From the NCBI RefSeq assembly GCF_910592395.1, contig NC_088316.1:16864001-16928000 (forward strand): a stretch of 64,000 nt of DNA. Reading direction: 5' to 3'. The position numbers and the translations under genes are program-made. The notes below the pieces were generated by a model. It did not search any database and was not told the origin of the DNA. It worked only from the letters and a program-made list of their open reading frames with translations. The stretch is from Lineus longissimus. Taxonomy: Eukaryota; Nemertea; Pilidiophora; Heteronemertea; Lineidae. This document shows positions 20,701 to 30,429 of the stretch, piece after piece; positions within the stretch are counted from its first letter, which is position 1, and each line of letters starts with the position of its first letter.

Positions 20701-22568
20701 TGCTCGATATGAGGTTAGACAGGACGATACCGGTATGTCATGGACTTTGATTCCTTGTCCAACAAGATACAGAAAAGGTCAACATGATTTTCTCCACAGC
20801 ATTCCCAAATACAGTGCGAGACATTTTCCTTAATAAACTATCTGTTTCTGTTTCTAGGTGACGTTTGCTGGGCGAGAGCAGAATATGTATGCCAGTTTCT
20901 CCACTGATACAGATGACGTGGATGCAAGCCCGACAACTCCGACAAAGGTACCTTTAAAGTTCTGTTAACTGCAAAGTTTTCGACGGAATGAGACTTCTAA
21001 AAGCATTTTATTTGAGAAATTGTGCACTTTCCCAGCCTCCTGAGCAGACTGTGAGCTGAAAAATGTCATAGCTATAAAAAAAAAGTTAAAAAAATTTCCA
21101 CATCTGCTTCCAGCCTGATGGATCGGTCAAAAATCGTCCACAGTCTCTCCTTACCCATCGCAAAGACCGAGGAGAGAGCACATACGATGGGAAATACTTA
21201 TCGGTCAGGTAAGTGCAGATCAGAGAAGCAATTTGCATCAATTATTGTTGTGATACTTAAAGGAATAAAACAGTTGACATTGTGGCCATTCCTTCTGGAT
21301 TCAGTCAAATTTTCAAAATAAAAATATGAAAATGATGAATGTTCTATAAAGACACATGTTGTGTTATTTTCAGTCCTGCCAACCAGCTTGACTTTGAAGT
21401 CACAGACCTGAAAAAAGAATCTTTGGACATCTTGACACTGACGAATAACCATCAGGAAAATAGAGTAGCCTTTAAGGTAGGTTATATCAACAATGATAAC
21501 ACCAGTTTTCGTGAAAGCTTCGAAAAACTCGGTGTTAAAAATAGTTATTCTTTGTCTTGTTTGGAGTAAAGTGCATTCGCAGCATTTTTCTGTGGAGAAA
21601 AAGTTTACTATGTTTTTCAGGGGTTTTAATAATCTGTAACTTGTACTATTTCAGGTAAAAACGACATCGCCAGAAAAGTACCGAGTCCGTCCAAGTACTG
21701 GTGTGGTACGATCAGGGTCCTCCACTGAAGTCAGTGTCTACCTACAGCCTGGTAAGTCCACTTTAGCTTTCGGTTTTAAAATGACATTGGCGTCTAAAAT
21801 AAGTAAAAAATAGGTTGGAAATAGACATGCCCATGTTGATGTACTGTACACACAAATGCTAATATCGCCTCTGCTCAAATGCCACTGTGACAGTCCTGAA
21901 TTCTAAATCTATTTTCTCACACTAGGTATCACAAATGTCGCCCGGGACAAATTCCTCGTCATGGCCATGGACATTGGCACTGATGGTTTCTCAAGTAGCG
22001 GTGAATTGGCCGACAAGTGGCGGTCAGAGCCGCGTGACAATATCATGGAGCACCGCCTCCGTACGAACGTCACAGAAAAATTGAAATCTCCAGTCGAGGA
22101 GGGGCTGCCAGAATCTTCACTGTCACCGGTGACGACAACTCAAGATTCGCCATCATTGGAGAAAAAGATTGATGACATGAATCGGAAGGTTAGTAAACAT
22201 GTGGCAAGTCTGTTCTCCAACATGGTGTGGAGATTACAGGTTTGCCAACTTGATGAGGTTGACACATACGAGAGAGAAAACGTATCATTGCAGAGCCTAA
22301 AAAATTGCATTCAGAGGAATATTTGCATGGTCGGAAAAGAACACCTTGATTATCTGCTAATTGGTTGTTTGTTTACTTGCAGCTCGAGAACATATTACGC
22401 CTCCATCGGAACCAGGAGCTGCGTCTGGACCGTATCTACCGCTACCAGGTCTTCTTCTGTCTGTGCATTGTGTTCATCAGTATCGCCATCGCCCTTTCAT
22501 ACAAACTGGACTATCTGCCCATTCAGAAATATACAGTCAATGCCTGTATGCCGCATTTTATGCACTAG
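14728..22568 (+). CDS. MOSPD2: Motile sperm domain-containing protein 2 (CRAL-TRIO + MSP + tail anchor), 16 exons
   Basis: MOSPD2 is a tail-anchored ER protein that tethers organelles by binding FFAT motifs with its MSP domain; the CRAL-TRIO domain contacts lipid surfaces (family knowledge). Exons: 14728-14733 (only MA), 14845-14899, 15208-15369, 15627-15713, 15965-16119, 16464-16524, 16897-16935, 17221-17345, 17647-17772, 18858-18992, 20858-20947, 21114-21208, 21374-21476, 21655-21751, 21926-22188, 22383-22568. They sum to 1785 nt (594 aa; human 518). CRAL-TRIO: FRIKDHKKDP, VVMFDMTDAGLS, FIITCFTTYYPNYL, VYDMPWVLN, KTWL, HMGGT. An acidic linker (SDEEFSETGDG) follows. MSP: LTNNHQENRVAFKVKTTSPE, KYRVRPSTG, then MEHRLR. 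The C-terminus has a hydrophobic helix (FFCLCIVFISIAIALSY) as tail anchor. The longer linker may be extended further by a candidate exon at 19787-20230. Confidence 0.95.
16650..16797. mobile_element. Small inverted-repeat element (MITE-like)
   Basis: A 148-bp sequence whose ends are long inverted repeats: CTATAGATTCATGCACTTGA at the left and the matching CTATAGATCCATGCACTTGA on the complement at the right, continuing through TTGGGA-CAACGTTTA and GTCACGTTA-type text toward the centre, with few mismatches. It lies in MOSPD2 intron 6. No clear target-site duplication is visible, though TA dinucleotides flank the ends. No coding capacity. Confidence 0.7.
17981..18225. repeat. Three-copy ~97-bp tandem repeat in MOSPD2 intron 9
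   Basis: Copies begin near 17981, 18076 and 18174 with CTTCCAGTTCCCATGATGAC-like text followed by AAAGYACAATTGAAACC. The second half of the first two copies shares ATTTTAGTTCGGCCTC. Copies are diverged, so the duplication is not recent. Confidence 0.6.
19180..19580. repeat. 33-bp minisatellite in MOSPD2 intron 10
   Basis: About twelve copies of a 33-bp unit of the form GTTACTGTAAAATTGTTCCC-AACAGAG plus a variable hexamer. Because 33 is divisible by three and the unit lacks stops in several frames, open frames over 100 codons run on both strands (for example an 11-residue VTVKLFPTE repeat on plus). Each unit also carries TTGTTCCCAACAG, which resembles a 3' splice site. It lies between MOSPD2 exons 10 and 11, both phase 0, so coding use is conceivable but unsupported. 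Confidence 0.85.
19787..20230 (+). CDS. Candidate extra or alternative MOSPD2 linker exon
   Basis: Open frame of 148 codons bounded by a possible acceptor (GATTGGTTAG|AATGCAG) and a good donor (AATTAT|GTAAGT). Both ends are phase 0, matching the flanking MOSPD2 exons (18992 end, 20858 start), so it could be included without frame change. The peptide is charged and acidic/basic-alternating (MDKEKEEEKQPKKQR, NSQDDFGNSPVVVIEGG), suiting the variable linker between CRAL-TRIO and MSP. An internal ATG at 19886 (FRMAGKG) could also serve as a start. The acceptor is weak and no homologue is recognised, so it could be chance. Confidence 0.35.
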
Positions 22569-24035
22569 TGCCACCCACTGATAACAAGAAAAAGTTCACA
22601 AAATTTTACGAATTGCATCGGACTCTATGCATTAAACAGAATATACTCTGTGATTATGAAGAAAACTTGTGTTTATTATTAGAATTGACGCATAAGCTGT
22701 GATAAGATGTATTATTTTTGAAAATTGTCGCCATGTTCGTTTATTGATAATCAGGCATTTAAAGTGTATTGTTGTTGTGTGCTCCTTTATTGCCCCTGAG
22801 AATCAGTTTCCCAACTTTTTGAGAAAGTGCCAGCGCTCCCACTGAGCGTGTCTGCTTGCAAAAGAATGTGCAGTACTATTCGGGGTGAATACGTCCTTCT
22901 GCAAAACAATCCTCCTCACCCACTTTCAAACAAACCATTCAACGCTATGTCCCTCCACGTAGTTCCTGCTTTGTTTTGATATTCACATGACTATTCACAC
23001 TATGTCTCGCAAGCTGGGGAACTATTTCTCAAGGGTGTTTTATTGAAAGTTGTGAATCATTGTTTGCACAGCTAAAATTGTGGCTGATATTTTATTAATT
23101 CTGAGAACTTAACGTGTACAGTTGCCCATGGTGAGATTTCATTTGATTCCATTTTGTTATTATCGCACAAAAGGCATGTGAATTTTACACCATGAGAGAA
23201 AAGAAACAACTTATTACTTCTTGAAGAATTAGGGTTTTTTGGAGAAAGCTTGAAATAAGCTCATCTTTTGAGGGGAGAGTAAACAAATACATCCTCTATT
23301 CGTTTACTTTTTCCCGTCTGTTGACTATTTCTAGTATGTGAATCAGTTCAGTGTGTTATGTGGTATGTATAGTATTATAGTTAGGTATGCATGCAAGTTG
23401 TATATGTGCTTGTGGCGTGTGCTATCCGTTTTTGGTCACAGAAGATATATATAGGTCCTAAATGCTCAAAGATTGGCATCGAACAATGTGACAAGACATG
23501 ACATATGAGCGTAGTGTTAGAAAATCTGCCAAATTTGACAACTGCAACTGGTGCAGTTATGGCTGTAGTCAATAGGATCTCCCCATTTTGGGTCAGTTTG
23601 ATGTCCATCCATGCCTTTGATACAAAAGTCACCTCTTATTTTTCTTATGAATGTTGCGTGTTTGAAATTGGTTCTGGCCAAATTGAGTTGTTTTTAAAAA
23701 AATTCTGCATGATTTGTCCCTCATTCAACATAAGAAATGGGCTGTGATGGTTTTCCGAATTTTGTACTGGGTGTTTAAAAATATGAGATTGTTCCAGTGA
23801 AGGGGTGTGGGGTTGGCTATAGGTGTCTTACTTTTGGTGTACCAGGAAATTTCCAGAAATGGTGGTTTCATCGTTGTCGTAAACTTGGAACATTCCTATT
23901 GTATCATGAGAGGGAGTTTTATTTGGGCTGATTTTAAAGATAAGCACGGTTCACATAAGTAAAATGGTTCCTATTAGCCATCATGGAGAGTTAGCAGCTC
24001 TGGAAATGAATAAAGCATGCAATGAATATGATTTT
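22569..24035 (+). other. Probable MOSPD2 3' UTR
   Basis: AT-rich non-coding stretch after the MOSPD2 stop codon. An AATAAA at 24009-24014 followed by the U/GU-rich TTTTGTTGATTTTCTTC is the best polyadenylation candidate; another AATAAA occurs near 24262. No gene-like frame is present. Confidence 0.5.
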
Positions 24036-24144
24036 GTTGATTTTCTTCATCTTCTGCTTCTTGTGCTATCACTCTTGAAACTGTTGATCAATGGAAGTAC
24101 AAAGATGATGATAGATGATAGACGTATGATGATAGATCTAGATT

Positions 24145-24300
24145 GTTCCTATGAGGACAAAGTCACAACCAGGCTTTCCATTTGTCCTAAACACAACCAG
24201 GATTTCTATTCGTCATGATTGGTCTTATGAGGACAAAGTCACAATCAAATTCTATTCGCCCTGAATAAACTGTTCTTATGAGGACAACCAGACAGCTTGA
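24145..24300. repeat. Imperfect tandem repeat with TATGAGGACAAAGTCACAA core
   Basis: Core CYTATGAGGACAAAGTCACAA occurs near 24150 and 24225, with a shorter CTTATGAGGACAACCAGAC near 24276 and a degenerate version between. Confidence 0.6.
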
Positions 24301-27300
24301 TCGAGAAAGATCACTCTGATCACTATGGCAAACCAGACCCTGTTCAAATTTCAGGCCTACTGCACGCCGAGAGACTGCCAATCTGAACATTAATCCATCC
24401 CTACAGTCTCCCTCTCAAATAGCTCGTGTGGCGGACGGGACAGGACAGAGACTACTGATGAAATTTCTCTTCTGCCTCTCATGGTATTGTTGGCACTGGC
24501 ATAAAGCTTATAGGAGTCCCGCAGTTCAAGAACATTCTTTTAAAGGAAAAGGCCCTGTAAACACCTCATGTCAACTCACCCATTCATATTTGAATTTTGT
24601 CCTCGAACCAAAGCATATATCATCGAATCGTATTATCATGATTATTATGATTCTGAAGAAAGAAAACATATAAGCTTGTTTAGCAATATCAAATCAATAT
24701 TAGCCCGTTTTAAAAAGCTTGGTGGTCGCATGGGGCAAAAGTCATGCTGGCTTGAGCTAATATTATGATATTTAATCGCCAAACATGTACCCGTAGATAA
24801 ATCATTTCGGCTTTGTTTTCTATGCACGACTGAGAGATTGTGACCCGCAAAGGCTTGAGCCAATACCTAGGAGGACAAACTCTAAAACATGCGTAGTTTT
24901 TCTGACATCTACAGGACCTTCAAGTGTACATGGATACCTTTCTAGATGAGACGTTAGCAGCAACGACCCTCTTCAAGACATAAGATATTTGGCAGTTGAA
25001 ATTTTACTCCCGAATTTTCTGTGAGTAACTTTAGGTTGTTGGTCCAAGTCAGCTCCATGGATGGTCTTGACCTTGAGACTTTATTCTAGGCTCCTGTGTT
25101 TCACAGGATAGGAGTTGTGACATCAACTACATGCAGGCTGCAAAGGAGACGCCACTGTTCAACACCGATGACAACCCGAAGAGAACGAGGAGGCTGATCA
25201 ACAACGACAGTGCAGCCCGACGAAAACTTCATTCCGACAGAGGACCATCAGTGGATTGTACACTGTACTGTGGTTGAAGAGGGCAACAGGGGTCGAAAAG
25301 GGCCGAAATGAAGAATCAGGCCAATTGTCCGTATAAGACAGTTATATGGATACGTCTTCATACATATAAGACTAAGTAAGACCATTATCAAGTGGTCTTT
25401 TTTTCATTTTGACCTCTTGTTGTCCCCTGAACCACAATACTCCATGGTCCTGTGATTCCGAAGACATCATGGTTGATATGCACCAAATCGGGCACACACA
25501 ATTTTACTATTTCAGGAGTGTGTCTTTTAAAACTCTGCGACAGGTCGTTTTCAAGTCGAAAGGCTGGCGAAGTTGATTGTCTTCACGAGGACAGAAGGCA
25601 GAACAGACAGCGACAGTTCGGTCTCGACGAGCTTTTGGGTGGATTGTGACTCTCGAGGTAAGTTTTGCTTAATTTCGTCTTATTGCAACTTCGGTGCTTT
25701 TAGGACCTAAGTCAGTCTGGTAATCTCTTATCAAGGACAGGTTAGAATTTGACAAGGTACAAGCTGATATCAGTCTTTGCATAGACGGACCACAGATCGC
25801 GAGGTAGGTACTGAGGTCTGTGTGTCTCCAAATCAAGGGGTTTTTCTGCTGTGTCCCAGGTTCTATGCGTTCCAGTCTCTTCATTTCCCGGGCTGTGTAA
25901 CGAAGTACATGTACTTTCGGACGGCCTAATCCTACTCATACCCCGATCTTACAACAGGGACACATAGTCCCCTGGACCATTTTACATGATCTCAAGGGAC
26001 ACATATACACGGGGTTGCCAGCCGGACGCGAGATTTCTTCCCCAAACTAGGTTAACCCGTTATGAAAATTTAAGCTCCGTCATAAATGTCTTTGAAATGT
26101 CGCAACCTGTGTTTGGGAACTAAATTTTAGCAGCCCGGACCGCCCGAAAATGTATAATTAGGCACATTGCCCAACTATGTCGCAGTTCAAAATATAAAGA
26201 CAGAATCGCAGAGACATAGCACGTCGCAACCACTCGCAATCGATGCCGGTTGATCAGAGTTGCGACGAAAAAACCATCAAAGTTTTAGTTCTGATTGAAT
26301 ACCTCGCGATGTCAATGTTTTAAAAAAAGTGCTGGAGAAGTTCCCTAATAAAATCAAGTGGACATCCACGACGCATTTAGCGGTAGTAGCCTGGTTTTTT
26401 CTCGGTAGATGGCCGGACACGAAATTGAGCGGCCTTTACCGATATTGCGCATGGTTTCGAATTCTAACAGATTTCATTTGGTTCCGTATTACATTGCCCT
26501 GGGCGTAGCGGCCCCCTCTTATCTCTACCGAGATTTTATCATTAGTCAAGTTATAAAATAATAACCCCGTTATTACAAGTCTCCCTCAAAGCGGTACTGA
26601 ATTCATTCTAATTAGCCTTTGCAATCGGTTTGATACTGATATCCCTTCAAAAGAGAGGTCAATCCTTTAGGCCTTTATAATCAAGTTGAATAACATTAAA
26701 TCTTCTCGTCACCCATGTTATTAGTTTTTAATATGTTTACCTGATCCGACGGCTCGTTTCAAGTCATATATCACAATTTCAGCCTTACTGATATTACGAG
26801 GGCGGAGCGTTCCGAATAAGATCCACATTTTCATTCTCATGTTGACATTGTTCATTGCACCAGCGGATTCAAAATGACTTTTTGAAATTTGGATGGCTGA
26901 TTTTACGACAAGGCTGTTGGTAGAGGTAAACGACTTAATCTCATTATGATATAAGATTAGCTATACTTACATGTACTTGAGTTCACAGTAGAGATTTGAT
27001 ATTTTGGTGATGTAGTTTAGGCCTATAGTATAGCGGAGACCGAGCGTTTAAAGACTCTCAAGGCTTAGACGCCCGCATCTTATAGGTTCCCTTTCTAGTT
27101 TCCATCTATATCATAACAAAACCAATCACCCAATATTGTTGATAGAAACGTCCTAGCTGACGTCTAGAACCCAAACTCAATATTCCAACGTAGGCCCATT
27201 GGTTTCTACGATATTTAGATATACTGTCAATTTAAAGACATGATCGTGAGTTCGAGCCCCAATGTCTGGCAATCCTCTGTTTTCCTATTTTGTATATAAG

Positions 27301-28709
27301 CAATCCATGATTGCTCCGATAGACGTCAATCAATTCCTGTTCTGAAGAAACAGGTCACTATTTGGTGGGCAACCCCATCTATTTGGAAGATGTTTCACAG
27401 TTTATGATATAACCCTTGACACTTTTGGTGAATGATGTTTATCATACCACAGTCAGCTACTCAAGGCAACTTTCAAAAACAGACATCTACAGTGAAACAG
27501 AAGTCAGCCATTGAATGTTCCCTATCAGCTTGGCGAGAGATAAGATTTCATTTGTGACTAAGGAAACATTGGGGATCAGAGTTGTTATTTCCTCAATTAC
27601 TTGACTACGAGAATCTTCAATACCGCTTGTTTTCGTGATGGTCTACCCCGACTGTTGGTCCAGTTCGGCATACTTCAGGAAGTGCGTACTACCGAGGAGG
27701 TGTCGTAATACGTCCGCAAACCGGCAGCCAGCGAACAATTCTCCGTTGACCCGCAGAAATACTACTGAAGGCTTATTTTATGGACATAAACTCATATTTG
27801 AATGTTGTTTAAATACAACCCCTGGTCCCCTGCCGATGCGAATTTGACGGAAATGGGTCAGAAAGCAGTTGTTCTTCAGCTTGATAAACGAATTGGCAAA
27901 ACAGAGGTAAATATATAATATTTTCATTAAAAATATGTGAGTACTCATCGCAGAGTTGGTAGTTATTATCGAATCGGCCTTGGGGGCCGCAGTATACGCA
28001 AATACATATACCAAGAGGTTGATGTCACTTGAAAGCAGTCAGTGATAGCACGACGACGCCGTCTTTGTGCGGCTAGCATTAGCAATCCTGGATCTCGGAC
28101 AAACAAGCCTGGACGAAAAGAGACTACTCGCAGTCTTGCTACTGGTTGTGCATATTTGATTTGCGTCCGAATCAAAAGCACATCTAAGTCAGGATTTCGT
28201 GGTCCGTTGTGCGGCCAAATCACTTCTTGATGCGACAGGATGTGAGTATTATTTTAAGCCAATCACTTGAACCCTTGCACTGGACTACTCTGCATGAACA
28301 CACAGCCACTGTCTTTTGTCTCTCCTTCTTGTTGTGTGGTACTATAGTTAACAATTCGCTGTGTCTGAGTAAGTCACTGTCTCTGCAGTAAGTGGCGGTT
28401 ACTGAAAGTGTAGATGTTGTAAACATTACCAATCTACTGTTTTGTCACCATTATACATATTAAGCCATGAAATACATGTGTCTCTCAAATGCTTTTAACG
28501 CATCCCGAGCTGGTTGTGACACTCGTCGTTAGAGTCGCAATCGCGTTTGTTTCGCACTGACGATTTGGTTGCGACATCTTTTGTGTCTTCGTATAGTGTT
28601 TGTTACGTATCTTGAAATGTGTCCATTCCGTAATGTACAATGGATGTATTCATGTTTTACGTGTATTTATTCGACATCAATTAGCATCCAGTCTCCCTAC
28701 AGCACTTTT

Positions 28710-28895
28710 CTGGCTCTGAAGACAACTTTCTCCTGGCTCTGAGAGACAACTCGCCCTGGCTTTGAGGGACTCGGCTCCCCTGGCTCTATGTCGGAATAAC
28801 TTGCTCCTGGCAGGCTTTATGAGAAACAACTCGCTTTAGTTCTGAACGACAAATTGCTCCTGGTTCTGAGGGACAACTTGCTTCTGGGTCTGACA
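28710..28895. repeat. ~24-bp degenerate tandem repeat upstream of tRNA-Lys
   Basis: About eight diverged copies of CTGGCTCTGAGGGACAACTC followed by GCTC, ending about 120 bp before the tRNA gene. Confidence 0.7.
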
Positions 28896-29012
28896 ACAAT
28901 GCAACCTAAAGTAAAAAATTCCTTCAGCAGAGTCCCGAGAACGGAAGGTTGTCTTCGAGGTGTGCTCTCGACCTTTATTAGTTTCCTAACAGATGGCGCC
29001 ATGTATGGAGCA

Positions 29013-29085
29013 GCCCGGCTAGCTCAGTCGGTAGAGCATGGGACTCTTAATCCCAGGGTCGTGGGTTCGAGCCCCACGTTGGGCG
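29013..29085 (+). tRNA. tRNA-Lys (anticodon CTT)
   Basis: 73-nt intronless tRNA. Acceptor stem GCCCGGC pairs with GTTGGGC (two G-U), followed by discriminator G. The A box is TAGCTCAGTCGG and the B box GGTTCGAGCCC. The anticodon loop is CTCTTAA within GGGA/TCCC-type stem, giving CTT, which reads AAG lysine codons. No encoded CCA, as normal for animals. T runs 10-25 nt downstream (TTTTT and TTTTTTT) can terminate RNA polymerase III. Confidence 0.97.
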
Positions 29086-30429
29086 TTCATTTGCGTTTTT
29101 ATCACTTTTTTTACCCATGGCAAGTTCTTTTTGCCAGTCCCAGGCTCAAAGCTGATATGAAAACGGACCCGAATGTCCCAGCAACAACGAATATGACCAA
29201 TGGATTCTTCTCCTCGGGCGTGTACTAGCTCACAGTGGTCTTTTTTTAAAGAAAATACTGTGCACCGGTCGTTTCAAGGGGGAAACACTCCAACCTAACC
29301 GTTGAAAGACACTGGCGGCAGTGAGCTGGACCAACGCGACAATGTCGAAGTCTCCTCTGCCTCCGCATAGCTGGCTACAAAGTACTTCGGATTCCACCAA
29401 CACGGACAAGACAAGGATCTTGGCTCGCCAGTAGGCCTAATCATTCGGCAATTTTGTGTATAGCTGACCCAGCAGACTTGGTACACTCTCTGGCAACATG
29501 GCGAGCTATGAAGGGGAGGGCACATCCAAAAGAGATATAGTGCACTACTGTCTCAATCGAAATCAAAATCTGTGAACTCTGCGCGGGTTCCGACGTTCGG
29601 CGAGGCTGCTGGTGACGTTTTTGAGTGTTTCCCATTATTGTTTGGAAACACTCATAAAGATAGATTGACGCGTTTTTCTGTGTTTTCTGTGTTTTTCATG
29701 GTCTCTCTAGCTGTGCATTATCTGGAAACACTGAAATATGGGGAACAACCACACAGCTGTTACGGCACCGGGGCTGGCGATTCGGCAGCGGAACCAAGGT
29801 GGCTCACTGGTCATCCGCAGACGACACAGGAGGGTGTCGCTGCCCGTGAATGCTCTCATTATCCATGCCTAGAAACCGAGCCGTTTTTTGCATGCCTCCT
29901 CGGGTGGCTTGACACTGGGAGCCATACCACCTTTGATCACACTTCAGATCAAAGGCTACTAATGTTTAGAATCTTTTTTTTTTGAAACGGTCGATTTTGT
30001 CCTTGCTGATGAGAGGATTGTGCGGTTGACGGGCCTATTTTAAGACCATGTCCTTTGAGAAGTAAGGGTAATTTTCTGTGCCGAGCGGGCACACGACCCC
30101 TGGCATGTAATTAAATTAGAAAATACGAAAATCAAACAAAAAGAGTAGGAAATCATTGTTAGCTGCCAAGGTTTGCAACAAACAACCAGAACTTTGTTGG
30201 CAAAAGGGATCCTACCAGAAAGGAGGTCCAAAACTATTTCGAAAATATTTAGAACGTATCCGCAACTTGAACTAAGTTTGTTAACAAAAAATACTTTTGT
30301 CCCCGTTAATTCTTGTTCAAACTCGAAATCTCGAGTGGCGAATTCACAAAATTCCAAAAGCGTTGACTAATTGCATAACCTTTCCTTTCAGGGTTTTGAG
30401 AGTTGAATAGGGACAATCTCTGAAGGATA
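29086..30429. other. INF2 upstream region
   Basis: No gene recognised. Includes a perfect 10-bp hairpin (29623-29632 with 29644-29653). Just before the INF2 start, CCTTTCCTTTCAG ends near 30391 and looks like a 3' splice site, suggesting that the INF2 leader contains an upstream non-coding exon somewhere in this interval or further left. Confidence 0.5.

Larger units (their letters stand above)
24036..29012. other. Intergenic region between MOSPD2 and tRNA-Lys; no gene recognised
   Basis: No coding exon with recognisable similarity. Contents: GATGATAGAT simple repeats (24108-24140), a three-copy repeat at 24145-24300 and a 24-bp tandem repeat at 28710-28895. Scattered frames of 60-85 codons lie on both strands and are best read as chance. 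Confidence 0.55.
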
